A DNA stretch of 64,000 nucleotides from NCBI RefSeq assembly GCF_028649395.1, contig NZ_JAQSUW010000014.1, positions 247,131 to 311,130 of the forward strand, read 5' to 3'. Shown here in pieces: positions 1 to 10,167 of the stretch. A model generated the notes under the pieces. That model worked only from the letters and a program-made list of their open reading frames with translations. It was not told where the DNA came from and searched no databases. The translations under genes were made by a program, and so were the position numbers. The stretch's first letter is position 1. The number at the start of each line of letters is the position of its first letter. Source of the stretch: Pseudomonas sp. Gutcm_11s (GTDB lineage: Bacteria > Pseudomonadota > Gammaproteobacteria > Pseudomonadales > Pseudomonadaceae).

Positions 1-1365
1 CTGCGCTTGCCCAGCAGCAAGCAGTTGCGCAGCGGCGCCCAGCTCAACCACGGGCACTACGAAGATGCCAAGCGGCTGATCCAGAACCAGGCCTCGCGCT
101 ACGGCTTCTTCCAAGGGCGCTTCACCCAGCAGAGCCTGCGGATCGACCCGCAGGCTGGCGTCGCCGACATCCAACTGGTCTATGACAGCGGCCCGCGCTA
201 CCGGCTCGGCGCCGTGCAGTTTGCCGGCGACGCGCCACTCGACGAGGAACTGCTGCAGCGCATGGTGCCGTTCGAGGCCGGCGCGCCCTATGACGCCGAG
301 CTGATAGCCGATCTCTACCAGTCGCTGCAGGGCAGCGGTTATTTCGATGGGGTACGGGTGGATGCCGTGCCAGCCCAGGCCAGTGGCGAGAGCATCCCGG
401 TTAGCGTGCAGCTGACCATGCGCGAGCCGCGCACCTTCGGTATCGGTGGCGGCTTCTCGACCGACGTCGGCCCGCGTGGGCGCCTCAACTGGACCCGCCA
501 CTGGGCCAACGCGCAAGGTCACAGCTATGGCTTCGAGAGCGAGGTGTCGGCGCCGCGGCAGAACGTCGGCCTATGGTACGACGTGCCGCTCGATCCACCG
601 CTGACCGACAAGCTGCGCTTCGCCGGCGGCTACCAGTACGAGGAAATCGCCGATACCGACAGCCTCAGCAAGCTGCTGAAGATCGGCCCCGAATGGCATC
701 ACCGCCTGGACAGTGGCTGGCAACAGGTGCTGTCGCTCAAATGGCAGCGCGAGGAGTACGAGCTGGGCGACGACTCCGGGCTGAGCAACCTGGTGATGCC
801 CGGCGCCAGCTATTCCTACCTGCAGAGCGACAACCGCCTGGACCCGAACAACGGTTACCGCATCCAGGCCGACGTGGCAGTGGCGAAGAAAGGCCTGCTG
901 TCGGATGCCGACGTGGTCCATGGCAACCTGATGCTCAAGGGCCTGGTTACCCTGTATGAACGCCATCGCTTCCTCGGACGTCTGCAGCTGGGCGGCACCG
1001 AGACCAGCGACTACGACTCGATTCCGCCGTCGCTGCGCTACTTCGCAGGAGGCGACCAGAGTGTGCGCGGCTACGACTACCAGTCGCTGTCGCCGGAGGA
1101 CGATGAGGGCCGTAAGGTTGGTGGTCGCTACCTGGTCGCCGGCAGCCTGGAATACCAGTACGCCTTCGCCGAGAAGTGGCGCGCGGCAGCCTTCGTCGAC
1201 CAGGGCAACGCCTTCGATTCGCTGGAGATTCCGACCCTCAAGAGCGGTGTCGGCTTCGGCATTCGCTGGGTCTCGCCGGTCGGCCCGCTGCGCCTGGACC
1301 TGGCCCGCGCACTGGACGATGACGGCGGTTTCCGCCTGCACTTCTCCATGGGGCCGGAGCTGTGA
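1..1365 (+). CDS. tamA: TamA, outer-membrane BamA/Omp85-family translocation assembly protein (5' end cut by window)
   Basis: The frame is already open at base 1, so the gene starts upstream and only the last ~454 residues are present. The visible part holds POTRA-type repeats (about residues 1-140 of the fragment) followed by an Omp85 surface-antigen beta-barrel. The barrel includes RYFAGGDQSVRGYDY, the VRGY-type motif of the family, and a C-terminal strand ending in HFSMGPEL. TamA works with TamB to insert or assemble a subset of outer-membrane proteins. The stop overlaps the tamB start (GTGA), so the two are translationally coupled. The partner gene makes TamA far more likely than BamA or another Omp85 protein. 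Confidence 0.93.
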   Translation: MRLPSSKQLRSGAQLNHGHYEDAKRLIQNQASRYGFFQGRFTQQSLRIDPQAGVADIQLVYDSGPRYRLGAVQFAGDAPLDEELLQRMVPFEAGAPYDAELIADLYQSLQGSGYFDGVRVDAVPAQASGESIPVSVQLTMREPRTFGIGGGFSTDVGPRGRLNWTRHWANAQGHSYGFESEVSAPRQNVGLWYDVPLDPPLTDKLRFAGGYQYEEIADTDSLSKLLKIGPEWHHRLDSGWQQVLSLKWQREEYELGDDSGLSNLVMPGASYSYLQSDNRLDPNNGYRIQADVAVAKKGLLSDADVVHGNLMLKGLVTLYERHRFLGRLQLGGTETSDYDSIPPSLRYFAGGDQSVRGYDYQSLSPEDDEGRKVGGRYLVAGSLEYQYAFAEKWRAAAFVDQGNAFDSLEIPTLKSGVGFGIRWVSPVGPLRLDLARALDDDGGFRLHFSMGPEL

Positions 1366-4300
1366 GGCGGCGCATCGCGTGGGCGGTTTTGCTCGTCGTG
1401 CTGGGCGTGACGCTGCTGCTGGCGTCGTTGCTGGGGACGACCACGGGTAGTCGCTGGCTGCTGGCGCGCCTGCCGGGTGTGGCGGTCGAGTCTTTCAGCG
1501 GTCGCCTGGGTGGTGACTGGCAGGCCGAGCGCCTGAGCTGGACCCAGGGCGAACAGCGCGTGGAGCTGCTGCGCCCCCGGTTGGAGTGGACGCCCAGCTG
1601 CCTGCTGCGCCTGACCCTGTGCCTGCAACGCGTCGAGGCCGAACGGGTCCATCTGCGGTTGCCATCGGCGAGCGAGACAAACGAAGCGCCGCTCGGGCTG
1701 CCGGTGTTGCGTCTGCCGCTGGCTATCGAGCTGGAACAGGCCAGGGTTGGCCAGCTGAGCATCGACGATGCGGACCCGTTCAGCGATCTGCAGCTGAGCG
1801 CACGCTGGGTAGGCGATGGCTTGCGCATCGAGCGCGCCACGTTGCGCCAGGGCGCCTTGGCGCTGAACCTGAGTGGCCATTTGCAGCCGGAAGGCGATTG
1901 GCCGCTGCAGGCGGAAGGCACCCTCGACCTGCCAGCGCCGGACGATCAGCCCTGGCGCCTGGCCCTGCGAGTAGAAGGCGAGTTGCAGAAGAGCCTGGCG
2001 CTCAGTGCCGACAGCAGCGGTTACCTGGCCGGACGCCTGACTGGCGAGGTGCAGCCCCTGGCCGAGCACCTGCCCGCCAGCGCGCATATAGAAGTGGAGG
2101 CCTTCAAGGCTGCCGCCGAGTTGCCGGATACGCTGCGCCTGGAAAAGATAGTGCTGAATAGCATCGGCAACCTGGCCGAGGGTTACCGGGTCGAGGGTAG
2201 CGCCAGCCTGCCGGGTGACGGTGGCGCGGTGGCCGTGAAGCTGCAGGGCAGGGTGGATGCCGCGGGCGCCGAGATTACCGCGCTGCGCCTGGATGCCGGC
2301 GAGGAGCGGTATGCCGAGCTGAGCGGGCAGCTGGACTGGCAAAAGGGATTTGCCGCCGAGGCAGCGCTGGACTGGCGTGACTTCCCCTGGACGCGGCTAT
2401 ACCCGCAGCAGACGCCACCAGCGGTGACTGCCCGCAAGCTGCAGGCACGGGCGCACTACAGCGAGGGCGCGTACCGGGGCCAGGTCGACGCCGAAATGGT
2501 CGGACCTGCCGGTGACTTCAACTTGAGCACGCCGGTCGAGGGCGACCTGAGCGCTGTGCGCTTGCCGGAACTGCAGCTACGGGCCGGGCAGGGCGAAGTG
2601 AAGGGCAGCCTGGGCCTGCGCTTCGCCGAGGGCGTGGCCTGGACGGCCGATCTGAACGTCGATCGCCTCGATCCCGCGTACTGGCTGGCCGAGCTGCCCG
2701 GCAGCCTCGCCGGCAAGCTGCTCAGCCAGGGCGAATGGCGTGCCGGCCAGCTCGCGGCCACTGCCGATCTCGACCTCAAGGGCCGCCTGCGTGGCCAGCC
2801 GGCAGCCCTGCAGCTGAAAGGCGCGGGCAACGACAGCCAATGGCAACTGGGCGCGTTGGATGTTCGCCTCGGCGATAACCGGATGTACGGCGACGGGGCG
2901 CTCGATCAGCAACTCAAGGCGCAGCTGCAGCTGGCTGCGCCCCGGCTCGGCCAGCTCTGGCCAGGGCTGCGCGGCGGGTTGCAGGGCCAGCTGACCCTGG
3001 CCGGCAATCTGTCTGCACCGCAGGGTCAACTCGACCTGAGCGGCCAGGGAATCGGCCGGCAAGATCGCAAGCTCCGCCAGCTGACGCTAGCCGCCCGCCT
3101 GGACGCGGCGCAGCGCGGCAGCCTGGCGCTGACGGCGGCTGGCATCCGGCTGGGCGATACCAGCCTCGGTACCCTGACGGCCAGCGGCAGCGGCGACCGC
3201 CGCCAGCAACGCCTGAGCCTGGACCTGCAGGGAGAAAAGCTGCAGGCCGCGCTGGCACTGGATGGCCTGCTCAAGCAGGAAACTGCTGGCTGGAGCTGGA
3301 ACGGGCGGCTGGCATCCGGCGAGTTGCGCAGCGGCGGCCAGGACTGGCGCCTGCAACAGCCGGCCAGCCTCGCCCGGTTGGCCGACGGCCGCCTGAACCT
3401 GGGTGCGCACTGCTGGTTGTCCGGCACGGCCAGCCTGTGCGGCGAGGCGGCGCGCCTGGCTCCGGAGCCACGGCTGCGCTATCGCCTGCAGGACTTCCCG
3501 CTGGCCAGCCTGGCGCCCTGGTTGCCGGAGGACTTCGCCTGGGAGGGTCAGCTCTCGGCCGAACTCGCCCTCGACCTGCCCGCCGCCGGCCCGCGCGGCG
3601 AGCTGCGGGTGAATGCCGATGGCGGGCGTTTGCGCGTGCGCGAGCAGGAGCGTTGGCTGGATTTCCCCTACCAGCAGCTGAATCTGCTCACGACCCTGCG
3701 CCCGCAGCGCATCGACAGCCGGTTGGCCTTCGCCGGCGGGCCACTAGGCACCCTGGACGTGCAGCTCGAGATCGACCCGCGTCCGGCCAGCCGGCCGCTG
3801 AGTGGCGACTTCCGTCTGGCCGACCTCGACCTGGCCGTGGCCCGGCCATTCCTGCCCGGCGTCGAGCACCTGGCTGGGCAATTGAATGGCAATGGTCGCT
3901 TCAGTGGCGGCCTGCTGGCGCCGCGCGTCGATGGCAACCTGGCGCTCAGCGGCGGGGAAGTCTCCGGGGCGCAGCTGCCGCTGAGCGTCGAGCAGCTCGA
4001 CCTGCAGGCGCTTATCGCTGGCGAACAGTTGCAGTTGCGCGGCGACTGGCGCAGCGGCGAGCAGGGGCAGGGTAGCCTCACTGGCCAGATCGCCTGGGCG
4101 CAGGGCGCGCTGGACGGCGAGCTGCGCCTGCGCGGGCAGCGCCTGCCGCTGCGGGTAGAACCCTATGCCGAACTGGAGGTGGAGCCCGATCTGCTGGCTC
4201 GCCTGAGCGAAGGGCGCCTGGCGATCAGCGGGGCGGTGGACGTGCCCCGCGGTGCGATCCGGATTCGCCAGCTGCCGCCCTCGACCGTGGCGGTGTCGCA

Positions 4301-5036
4301 GGATGCCGAGGTAGTCGGGCGCCAGCCCGCACAGCGACAGGCGCTGCAGATGGCCATGGACGTGGATGTCAGCGTCGGGCGCGACAAGCTCACCTTCGCC
4401 GGCTTCGGCCTGAATGCCGAACTGGCCGGGCGCCTGCACATTGGCGACAACCTCGACACGCGCGGTGAACTCAACCTGAACAAGGGCCGCTATCGCGCCT
4501 ACGGCCAGCGCCTGGACGTGCGTCGTGCGCGGCTGCTGTTCACTGGCCCCATCGACCAGCCATTCCTCGATGTCGAGGCGATCCGCCGGGTCGACGAGGT
4601 CACCGCCGGCCTGCGCATCAGCGGCAATGCCGCGCAGCCACGCACCCAGGTGTTCGCCGAGCCGGCGATGAGCGAGGAGCAGGCGCTGTCCTACCTGGTA
4701 CTCGGCCGACCGTTGGGCGGTAGCGGCGAGGACAGCAACCTGCTGGCCGAAGCGGCGCTGGGGCTCGGTCTGGCCGGCAGCTCGTCGATTACCGGCGACC
4801 TGGCCAGCCGCCTGGGCATCAGCGATTTCCAGCTGGACACCGCCGGCACCGGACAGAAGGCCAGCGTGGTGGCCAGCGGGCGGCTGTCCGAACGGCTCAG
4901 CCTGCGCTATGGCGTCGGCGTGTTCGAGCCGGCGAACACCATCGCGCTGCGCTATGACCTGACCCGGCGCCTCTACCTGGAGGCGGCCAGCGGCCTGGCC
5001 AGCTCGCTGGACCTGTTCTATAAACGCGACTTCTGA
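1362..5036 (+). CDS. tamB: TamB, inner-membrane anchored translocation and assembly module subunit
   Basis: The product is 1224 residues, a normal TamB length. An N-terminal hydrophobic anchor (about residues 5-30, AWAVLLVVLGVTLLLASLLG) is followed by a very long periplasmic beta-rich region. The C-terminal ~350 residues form the TamB/DUF490 domain. The GTG start at 1362 overlaps the tamA stop by four bases. TamB spans the periplasm as a hydrophobic groove and works with TamA in outer-membrane protein assembly and lipid transport. Nothing is broken or missing. The next gene, tpx, is 100 bases away and appears to be a separate unit. Confidence 0.95.
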   Translation: MRRRIAWAVLLVVLGVTLLLASLLGTTTGSRWLLARLPGVAVESFSGRLGGDWQAERLSWTQGEQRVELLRPRLEWTPSCLLRLTLCLQRVEAERVHLRLPSASETNEAPLGLPVLRLPLAIELEQARVGQLSIDDADPFSDLQLSARWVGDGLRIERATLRQGALALNLSGHLQPEGDWPLQAEGTLDLPAPDDQPWRLALRVEGELQKSLALSADSSGYLAGRLTGEVQPLAEHLPASAHIEVEAFKAAAELPDTLRLEKIVLNSIGNLAEGYRVEGSASLPGDGGAVAVKLQGRVDAAGAEITALRLDAGEERYAELSGQLDWQKGFAAEAALDWRDFPWTRLYPQQTPPAVTARKLQARAHYSEGAYRGQVDAEMVGPAGDFNLSTPVEGDLSAVRLPELQLRAGQGEVKGSLGLRFAEGVAWTADLNVDRLDPAYWLAELPGSLAGKLLSQGEWRAGQLAATADLDLKGRLRGQPAALQLKGAGNDSQWQLGALDVRLGDNRMYGDGALDQQLKAQLQLAAPRLGQLWPGLRGGLQGQLTLAGNLSAPQGQLDLSGQGIGRQDRKLRQLTLAARLDAAQRGSLALTAAGIRLGDTSLGTLTASGSGDRRQQRLSLDLQGEKLQAALALDGLLKQETAGWSWNGRLASGELRSGGQDWRLQQPASLARLADGRLNLGAHCWLSGTASLCGEAARLAPEPRLRYRLQDFPLASLAPWLPEDFAWEGQLSAELALDLPAAGPRGELRVNADGGRLRVREQERWLDFPYQQLNLLTTLRPQRIDSRLAFAGGPLGTLDVQLEIDPRPASRPLSGDFRLADLDLAVARPFLPGVEHLAGQLNGNGRFSGGLLAPRVDGNLALSGGEVSGAQLPLSVEQLDLQALIAGEQLQLRGDWRSGEQGQGSLTGQIAWAQGALDGELRLRGQRLPLRVEPYAELEVEPDLLARLSEGRLAISGAVDVPRGAIRIRQLPPSTVAVSQDAEVVGRQPAQRQALQMAMDVDVSVGRDKLTFAGFGLNAELAGRLHIGDNLDTRGELNLNKGRYRAYGQRLDVRRARLLFTGPIDQPFLDVEAIRRVDEVTAGLRISGNAAQPRTQVFAEPAMSEEQALSYLVLGRPLGGSGEDSNLLAEAALGLGLAGSSSITGDLASRLGISDFQLDTAGTGQKASVVASGRLSERLSLRYGVGVFEPANTIALRYDLTRRLYLEAASGLASSLDLFYKRDF

Positions 5037-5050
5037 CTCTCGGTAAGTTT

Positions 5051-5066
5051 CTGACTGTCAAGTCAG
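5051..5066. promoter_or_regulatory. Small perfect inverted repeat between tamB and tpx
   Basis: CTGACT and AGTCAG flank a four-base loop in the 100-base gap ahead of tpx. It could be a weak hairpin at the end of tamB or an operator for tpx. There is no following T-tract, so it is not a convincing terminator. Confidence 0.25.
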
Positions 5067-5136
5067 GACATTTGTCGATGGCCGTGCTTAACTCTGTGCC
5101 CGATCCAATCTCACCCAACCAAGAAGGACCCTTTCC

Positions 5137-5637
5137 ATGGCTCAAGTCACCCTCAAGGGCAATCCGATCCAGGTCGCTGGCCAGCTGCCGCAAGCTGGCC
5201 AACAGGCTCCGGCATTCAGCCTGGTGGCCAAGGACCTCTCCGACGTGACCCTGGCCAGCCTGGCCGGCAAGCGCAAGGTGCTGAACATCTTCCCGAGCAT
5301 CGACACCCCGACCTGCGCCACCTCCGTGCGCAAGTTCAACGCCGAAGCCAGCGCGCTGCCTAACACCGTGGTGCTGTGCATCTCCGCCGACCTGCCGTTC
5401 GCCCAGGCGCGCTTCTGCGGTGCCGAGGGTCTGGACAACGTGATCAACCTGTCCACCATGCGTGGCGCCAACTTCCTCAATGACTACGGCGTGGCTTTCG
5501 CCAACGGCCCGCTGGTAGGCGTGACCGCCCGTGCCGTGGTGGTACTGGACGAGAACGATAAGGTGCTGCACAGCGAGCTGGTTGGCGAAATCGCCGACGA
5601 GCCGAACTACGCTGCGGCCATCGCCGTACTGAAGTAA
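5137..5637 (+). CDS. tpx: Thiol peroxidase Tpx (atypical 2-Cys peroxiredoxin)
   Basis: The 166-residue product matches the family length. The peroxidatic cysteine is C60 in the motif [15 protein letters not shown], and the resolving cysteine is C94 in ARFCGAEG. Both match the usual Tpx positions. The enzyme reduces hydrogen peroxide and alkyl or lipid hydroperoxides at the expense of thioredoxin. The start follows an AAGAAGGA ribosome-binding site. The gene stands alone, with a strong terminator about 80 bases downstream. Confidence 0.96.
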   Translation: MAQVTLKGNPIQVAGQLPQAGQQAPAFSLVAKDLSDVTLASLAGKRKVLNIFPSIDTPTCATSVRKFNAEASALPNTVVLCISADLPFAQARFCGAEGLDNVINLSTMRGANFLNDYGVAFANGPLVGVTARAVVVLDENDKVLHSELVGEIADEPNYAAAIAVLK

Positions 5638-5718
5638 GAGCGCCTGCTGCGCGGCGGGAATCGTACTGGGGCCAGGTCCCATGTTCCCAGACGCGCAAGC
5701 CTCTGCAGTGTGACTGCC

Positions 5719-5753
5719 AACAACGGCCTGCCATGTGCAGGCCGTTGTTTTTT
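5719..5753 (+). terminator. Intrinsic terminator downstream of tpx
   Basis: A perfect 13-bp stem (AACAACGGCCTGC paired with GCAGGCCGTTGTT) encloses the five-base loop CATGT. A run of six T residues overlaps the end of the stem. It is the clearest rho-independent terminator in the window and separates tpx from the mux operon. Confidence 0.92.
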
Positions 5754-5866
5754 CTAAATTTCCAACTTCCTGTTACGTCTATCTAGGTAAAAAGGCGGTA
5801 AAGACCCTTTGCCTGGCCGCTGGGAGTACTTATCGTTCACCCTCCCAAGGACAGTGACCCCGCGCC

Positions 5867-7072
5867 ATGCCCGAATCCCGCAGTATTTCCAGACCCTCCC
5901 GCACCTGGCTGATCGCCTCTGCCGTTCTGCTCATCGCCCTGGTGGCCTGGTGGCTGTGGCCGAAGGCGCCTGAGCAGAAGCCCGCTGGCGACTTCGGCCC
6001 CTGGGGTGGTCCGGTGCCGGTACGGTTGACCGAGGTGGGCAGCGGCGACTTCCATATCGAGCTCAAGGCCCTGGGCACCGTCACGGCGCTGAACACTGTC
6101 AACGTGCGCTCGCGGGTGGATGGCGAGCTGGTCAAGGTGTTCTTCGAGGAAGGTCAGCTGGTCAAGGCCGGCGACCTGTTGGCGCAGATCGACCCGCGCC
6201 CGTATCAGGTGGCGCTGCAACAGGCCGAGGGCACCCTGGCGCAGAACCAGGCGCAGCTGAAGAACGCCGAGATCGACCTGGCGCGCTACCAGGGCCTGTA
6301 CGCCGAGGACAGCATCGCCAAGCAGACCCTGGACACCCAGCAGGCGCTGGTCGGCCAGTACAAGGGTACGGTGAAGAGCAACCAGGCCGCGGTCGCCGAT
6401 GCTCGCCTCAACCTCGACTTCACCCGTATCCGCGCGCCCATCACCGGCCGCCTCGGCCTGCGCCAGGTCGACCTCGGCAATCTGGTGCGCAGCAGTGACA
6501 CCACGCCGCTGGTGGTGATCACCCAGGTCGAGCCGATCGCCGTCAACTTCACCCTGCCGGAGAAAGATTTGCCGCCGGTACTGGCCAAGGTGCGCGACAA
6601 CCAGAAGCTGCTGGTACAGGCCTGGGACCGTGGCGAGCAGGTGCTGCTGGCCGAAGGCGAGCTGCACAGCCTGGACAACCAGATCGACGTGGCCACCGGC
6701 ACCGTCAAACTCAAGGGCCGCTTCAGCAATGCCGGCGAGCAGCTGTTCCCCAACCAGTTCGTCAACGTGCGCCTGCGCGTGGAAACGCGCCAGCAGGCTA
6801 CGCTGATCCCGTCCGCCGCCGTGCAGTTCGGCGCCCGCGGCACCTTCGTCTTCGTTCTCGGCGCCGATGACAAGGTGCAGCTGCGCGACATCAAGGTCGG
6901 TGCCAGCGATGGCGCCACCAGCCTGATCGATTCCGGCGTCAAGGTCGGCGAGCGCCTGGTGCTGGAAGGTACCGACAAGCTCAAGGAAGGCAGCCAGGTG
7001 CAGGTGATCGGCAACGAGCCGGGCGCCCTGGCGCAGCCGCAAGGCAAGGCCGCACAGAAGCAGGGCGCATGA
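5867..7072 (+). CDS. muxA: MuxA, periplasmic adaptor (membrane fusion) subunit of an RND multidrug efflux pump
   Basis: This 401-residue protein has an N-terminal membrane anchor (about residues 14-32, [18 protein letters not shown]). Biotinyl-lipoyl, alpha-hairpin and beta-barrel segments follow, as in MdtA/MuxA-type HlyD-family adaptors. It joins the inner-membrane RND transporters to the outer-membrane channel. The stop overlaps the muxB start (ATGA). The order adaptor, two different RND pumps, outer-membrane factor is the MdtABC/MuxABC-OpmB arrangement. Pseudomonas context favours the mux names. Confidence 0.9.
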   Translation: MPESRSISRPSRTWLIASAVLLIALVAWWLWPKAPEQKPAGDFGPWGGPVPVRLTEVGSGDFHIELKALGTVTALNTVNVRSRVDGELVKVFFEEGQLVKAGDLLAQIDPRPYQVALQQAEGTLAQNQAQLKNAEIDLARYQGLYAEDSIAKQTLDTQQALVGQYKGTVKSNQAAVADARLNLDFTRIRAPITGRLGLRQVDLGNLVRSSDTTPLVVITQVEPIAVNFTLPEKDLPPVLAKVRDNQKLLVQAWDRGEQVLLAEGELHSLDNQIDVATGTVKLKGRFSNAGEQLFPNQFVNVRLRVETRQQATLIPSAAVQFGARGTFVFVLGADDKVQLRDIKVGASDGATSLIDSGVKVGERLVLEGTDKLKEGSQVQVIGNEPGALAQPQGKAAQKQGA

Positions 7073-10000
7073 ACGTTTCACGCCTGTTCATCCTGCGGCC
7101 GGTCGCCACCACGCTGCTGATGGTGGCGATCTTCCTTACCGGCCTGATCGCTTACCGCCTGCTGCCGGTATCCGCACTGCCGGAGGTGGATTACCCGACC
7201 ATCCGCGTGCTTACCTTGTACCCGGGTGCCAGCCCACAGGTGATGACCAGCGCGGTGACCGCGCCGCTGGAACGCCAGTTCGGCCAGATGCCGGGCCTGA
7301 AGCAGATGTCCTCGACCAGTTCGGGCGGCGCCTCGGTGATCACCCTGCGCTTCACCCTGGACGTCAACCTGGACGTGGCCGAGCAGGAAGTGCAGGCAGC
7401 GATCAACGCCGCCACCAACCTGTTGCCCGACGACCTGCCGGCGCCGCCGGTGTACAACAAGGTCAACCCGGCCGACACCCCGGTACTGACCCTGGCGATC
7501 CGCTCCAACACGCTGCCGCTGACCCAGGTGCACGACCTGATCGATACGCGCATGGCGCAGAAGATCGCCCAGATCAGCGGCGTCGGCCTGGTCAGCCTGG
7601 CCGGCGGCCAGCGCCCGGCCGTGCGCATCAAGGTCGATCCCGAGGCCCTGGCCAGCCATGGCCTCAACCTGGCCGATGTGCGCGAGCTGATCGCTGCGCA
7701 GAACGTCAACCAGCCCAAGGGCAACTTCGACGGCCCGACCCGCGTCTCGCAGCTGGATGCCAACGACCAGCTCAAGTCCGCCGATGAATATCAGGACCTG
7801 ATCCTCAAGTACGAGAACGGCGCGGCCCTGCGCCTGCGCGACGTGGCCAAGGTGGTGGATGGCGCGGAGAACGATCGCCTGGCCGCCTGGGCCGACCGCA
7901 ACGAGACAGTGCTACTGACCATCCAGCGCCAGCCGGGTGCCAACGTCATCGAGGTGGTCGACCGCATCCAGCGCCTGCTGCCGCAGATCACCGCATCGCT
8001 GCCGGCCAGCCTGGAAGTGCAGGTGCTCACCGACCGTACCCAGACCATCCGCGCGGCGGTCAAGGACGTGCAGTTCGAGCTGGTCCTGGCCATCGGCCTG
8101 GTGGTGCTGGTGACCTTCCTGTTCCTGCGCAAGGTCTCCGCCACCGTCATCCCGTCCATCGCCGTGCCGCTGTCGCTGATCGGCACCTTCGGCGTGATGT
8201 ACCTGGCCGGCTTCTCGATCAACAACCTGACGCTGATGGCGCTGACCATCGCCACCGGTTTCGTGGTGGACGACGCCATCGTCATGCTGGAGAACATCGC
8301 CCGCCATCTGGAGGAGGGCGAGACACCGTTCAATGCCGCGCTCAAGGGCGCCCGGCAGATCGGTTTCACCCTGATCTCGCTGACCTTCTCGCTGATCGCC
8401 GTGCTGATTCCGCTGCTGTTCATGGCCGACGTAGTGGGGCGGCTGTTCCGCGAGTTCGCCATCACCCTGGCGGTGGCCATCCTGATTTCCCTGGTGGTGT
8501 CGCTGACCCTGACGCCGATGATGTGCGCGCGCCTGCTCAAGGCCGAGAAGGAAGAGGAGCAGGGGCGTTTCTACAAGTCCGCCGGCGCCTTTATCGACGG
8601 CCTGATCGAACGCTACGCCGTGGGCCTGAACTGGACCTTGCGTCACCAGGGCCTGACCCTGCTGGTGGCCATCGGTACCCTGGCGCTCACCGTGGTGCTG
8701 TACCTGGCCGTGCCCAAGGGCTTCTTCCCGGTGCAGGACACCGGGGTGATCCAGGGCATCTCCGAGGCGCCGCAGTCGATCTCCTTCAAGGCCATGAGCG
8801 AACGGCAGCAACGCCTGGCTGCGGTGATCCTGCAGGACCCGGACGTATCGAGCCTGTCGTCCTACATCGGCGTCGACGGCGACAACCCGACCCTCAACAG
8901 CGGCCGCCTGCTGATCAACCTCAAACCGCACCGCGAGCGTGACGCCACCGCCAGCGAAGTGATCGAGCGCCTGCGTCCCGAGCTGGCCAAGGTGCCGGGC
9001 ATCGCCCTGTACCTGCAGCCGGTGCAGGACCTGACCATCGAGGACCGGGTCAGCCGGACCCAGTTCCAGTTCAGCCTGGAGTCGCCGGACGGCAAGCTGC
9101 TGGAGGAGTGGACGCCCAGGCTGATCACCGCCCTGAGCGAGCAGCCGGAACTGCGCGACATCGCCAGCGACCTACAGAACCAGGGTCTGCAGGTGTTCCT
9201 CAGCATCGACCGCGACGCCGCCTCGCGCCTGGGCGTGAGCGTCGGCAACATCGACGACGCGCTATACGACGCCTTCGGCCAGCGGCAGATATCCACCATC
9301 TTCACCCAGGCCAGCCAGTACCGCGTGGTGCTGGAGAGCACGGGCGCCGGTGAGCTGGGCCCGCAGGCGCTGCAACGCATCCACGTGGCCACCGCCAGTG
9401 GCGGCCAGGTACCGCTGGCCTCGCTGGCGCGGGTCGAGGAGCGCCCGGCCAGCCTGCTGGTCAACCATATCGGCCAGTTCCCGGCGGTTACCGTGTCCTT
9501 CAACCTGGCTCAGGGCGTGTCGCTGGGCGAGGCGGTCGAAGTGATCGAGCGGGTGGAGCAGGAGATCGGCCTGCCGGCCGGCATCCAGACCCAGTTCCAG
9601 GGCGCCTCCGAGGCCTTCCGCGCCTCGCTGTCGAGCACGCTGCTACTGATCCTGGCGGCCATCGTCACCATGTACATCGTGCTCGGCGTGCTCTACGAGA
9701 GCTATATCCACCCGATCACCATCCTCTCGACGCTGCCGTCGGCCGGGGTCGGCGCGCTGCTGGCGCTGCTGCTGACCGGCAACGACCTGGGTCTGATCGC
9801 CATCATCGGCATCATCCTGCTGATCGGTATCGTCAAGAAGAACGCGATCATGATGATCGACTTTGCCCTGGAGGCCGAGCGGCACCAGGGCATGGCGCCG
9901 CACGAGGCCATCTACCAGGCTGCGCTGCTGCGCTTTAGGCCGATCCTGATGACCACTCTGGCCGCGCTGTTCGGCGCCATCCCGCTGATGCTGGCCTCGG

Positions 10001-10167
10001 GCTCCGGCGCCGAGCTGCGTCAGCCGCTGGGTCTGGTGATGGTCGGCGGCCTGCTGCTGAGCCAGGTGTTGACGCTGTTCACTACCCCGGTGATCTACCT
10101 GGCGTTTGACCGCATGTCGCGGCGCCTGCTCGGCCGTAGCGCCTCGGGAGTGGCGCTGGCGCCATGA
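7069..10167 (+). CDS. muxB: MuxB, RND multidrug efflux transporter subunit
   Basis: At 1032 residues this is a full-length RND permease with the expected 12 transmembrane helices and two large periplasmic loops. The helix-4 proton-relay acid pair is present in [13 protein letters not shown] (about residue 400). The [16 protein letters not shown] segment typical of the family lies near the C-terminus. MdtB/MuxB forms a hetero-oligomeric pump with MdtC/MuxC. Four-base ATGA overlaps on both sides tie it to muxA and muxC. Novobiocin, macrolides and aztreonam are among reported substrates of the P. aeruginosa homologue, from family knowledge only. Confidence 0.92.
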   Translation: MNVSRLFILRPVATTLLMVAIFLTGLIAYRLLPVSALPEVDYPTIRVLTLYPGASPQVMTSAVTAPLERQFGQMPGLKQMSSTSSGGASVITLRFTLDVNLDVAEQEVQAAINAATNLLPDDLPAPPVYNKVNPADTPVLTLAIRSNTLPLTQVHDLIDTRMAQKIAQISGVGLVSLAGGQRPAVRIKVDPEALASHGLNLADVRELIAAQNVNQPKGNFDGPTRVSQLDANDQLKSADEYQDLILKYENGAALRLRDVAKVVDGAENDRLAAWADRNETVLLTIQRQPGANVIEVVDRIQRLLPQITASLPASLEVQVLTDRTQTIRAAVKDVQFELVLAIGLVVLVTFLFLRKVSATVIPSIAVPLSLIGTFGVMYLAGFSINNLTLMALTIATGFVVDDAIVMLENIARHLEEGETPFNAALKGARQIGFTLISLTFSLIAVLIPLLFMADVVGRLFREFAITLAVAILISLVVSLTLTPMMCARLLKAEKEEEQGRFYKSAGAFIDGLIERYAVGLNWTLRHQGLTLLVAIGTLALTVVLYLAVPKGFFPVQDTGVIQGISEAPQSISFKAMSERQQRLAAVILQDPDVSSLSSYIGVDGDNPTLNSGRLLINLKPHRERDATASEVIERLRPELAKVPGIALYLQPVQDLTIEDRVSRTQFQFSLESPDGKLLEEWTPRLITALSEQPELRDIASDLQNQGLQVFLSIDRDAASRLGVSVGNIDDALYDAFGQRQISTIFTQASQYRVVLESTGAGELGPQALQRIHVATASGGQVPLASLARVEERPASLLVNHIGQFPAVTVSFNLAQGVSLGEAVEVIERVEQEIGLPAGIQTQFQGASEAFRASLSSTLLLILAAIVTMYIVLGVLYESYIHPITILSTLPSAGVGALLALLLTGNDLGLIAIIGIILLIGIVKKNAIMMIDFALEAERHQGMAPHEAIYQAALLRFRPILMTTLAALFGAIPLMLASGSGAELRQPLGLVMVGGLLLSQVLTLFTTPVIYLAFDRMSRRLLGRSASGVALAP

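Noticed and set aside
5051-5066. Terminator for tamB
   Set aside because: The 6-bp stem is too short and lacks a T-tract, so it is kept only as a weak inverted repeat.
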